Assembly (NCBI GenBank): GCA_027886175.1
Contig: JAJNNQ010000004.1
Coordinates: forward strand, 18,857,501-18,921,500
DNA: 64,000 nt
From: Phylloscopus collybita
Taxonomy: Eukaryota; Chordata; Aves; Passeriformes; Phylloscopidae
Direction: 5' to 3'
Shown one piece after another: positions 63,021-64,000 of the stretch (within the stretch, counting starts at the first letter, position 1; each line of letters starts with the position of its first letter). A model generated the notes under the pieces. That model ran no database searches, had not been told where the DNA came from, and was given only the letters and a program-made list of their open reading frames with translations. The translations under genes and the position numbers were made by a program.

Positions 63021-64000
63021 CCAAAGGAGGATGAACTAATTTCTAAAGCCATATCAATAATTAATATGGAAAGAAAGCAATTAAATCAGAGTCTGGAACT
63101 AGACAATAATATTTGCAGTTCATCCAGTTTTCATGTTGAGAGTCACCACTCATGGCAGCATTGATGGCAATGGTTTGTGGCTGGAGAGCAAGCAATAAAC
63201 ACCAGCTGGTAAAAGAAATAAATAGAATGAAACAGATATAAGTAAATAAAAGAGCTTTTGTTTAAAAAAGAAATATGAACCCAAAGGAAGAGATGTGAAA
63301 TTAGGTGGAAAGTGCCTCTTATCAAATTATTTAAATTGTTTGTGTGACTCTGGAGTCTCCACAGTAATTTCAGTTGTTTCAGTCCCAGCAGTGTGAGCAC
63401 TCTGGTGATTACAGGATGGTTATTCAGCTAAAGCCAAGCCCTGTCCAACATCTTCCTTCTGCATGACAAAAGTTCTTTGCTAAGTTCTCTTCCTCCTGTG
63501 TTTCCAGTTTTAAAACTGAGTATGATCCCAACCCAGACAAAAAGCTTTGTGGAGATAAACTGAGTAATGGTGATGAAGTCATTGGATAATATAGGGAAAT
63601 AGGCTGAGAAGAAAACTGACCAAGCCTTTTGTTGGATGAAAATTGTTTTAACAACTGAATCACTGCTCTATTAGAAGAAAACACACCAATATGACATAAC
63701 CAATATTTCTACCTTCCTAAAAATTCATTAACTCTCTGGCCTGGAATTTATGTGTCTTTATAGAGACAGAAATTACATATAACCCTCTAGAAACAGTGGG
63801 AAAGTGTACTTAAAATTCAGATTGCATTAACAAAAAGCAGACATTTTCTCAGCCCTTGTTACCAATGGACAGGACATTGGGCAGCAAATTCAGGAAGTGA
63901 TGATGATATTTTTAACAGTTGTTGCTACTTGGCCTACAGCAGTCACCACAGAAAATCCTGAAAGCAATTGAGTCTCTTTCCCCACACATTCCAGAGCAGA

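Larger units (their letters stand above)
59191..64000. other. Non-coding stretch right of exon 2
   Basis: No exon could be supported in these 4.8 kb. It contains CATC tetranucleotide repeats near 59256-59272, AATAAA at 59646-59651, an AT microsatellite, and one CCAAAA array. ORFs at 60544-60840 (minus), 60858-61133 and 62206-62451 have no splice or start context I would trust. It is either the next intron or the 3' untranslated region followed by intergenic DNA. Confidence 0.55.

Noticed and set aside
1..64000. Prokaryotic or viral gene clusters, CRISPR arrays, or a novel multi-gene system
   Set aside because: There are no long ORFs, direct repeats with spacers, operon-like spacing or viral coding domains. 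The only coherent coding signal is the spliced two-exon candidate.

Overview
The window looks like AT-rich, intron-sized or intergenic DNA from a bird genome, most likely a songbird. Three observations support this. A SINE at about 57.35-57.49 kb has a tRNA-Ile-like head and a CR1-like tail, a design known from passerines. Solo retroviral LTRs lie at 0.87, 5.5, 6.4 and 32.5 kb. Coding sequence is almost absent, and the many short ORFs lack start context, splice logic or protein-like composition. There are no operons, ribosome binding sites, CRISPR arrays or prokaryotic genes.

Layout. From 0.87 to 6.8 kb there is a retroviral LTR cluster: a solo LTR on the minus strand (873-1307), a solo LTR of a second family (5542-6288) with a perfect 5-bp target duplication, and a plus-strand copy of the first family (6376-6816). 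The first and third form an inverted pair about 5 kb apart. From 6.8 to 32.5 kb I see only unique AT-rich sequence with homopolymer runs and A/C-rich simple repeats. A diverged third member of the first LTR family sits at about 32.52-32.95 kb. From 33 to 44.8 kb the DNA is again non-coding, with two of the longest T runs. Two plausible plus-strand coding exons follow, 44779-44872 and 59029-59141 (or to 59152, or terminal to 59190). They join in phase 0 across an intron of about 14.2 kb, which holds a polypurine/polypyrimidine array (56.29-56.52 kb), the SINE and several CAAA-type arrays. The last 4.8 kb has no further exon I can support.

Function. The two exons encode about 70 residues, predicted helical and perhaps coiled coil, of a protein I do not recognise. 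Nothing here supports a multi-gene system. The most notable items are the unidentified gene, the inverted LTR pair, the CTTTC-to-CTTTCC array, a T21/A24 hairpin and the repeated appearance of A/C-rich arrays. No promoter, CpG island or complete gene is visible.
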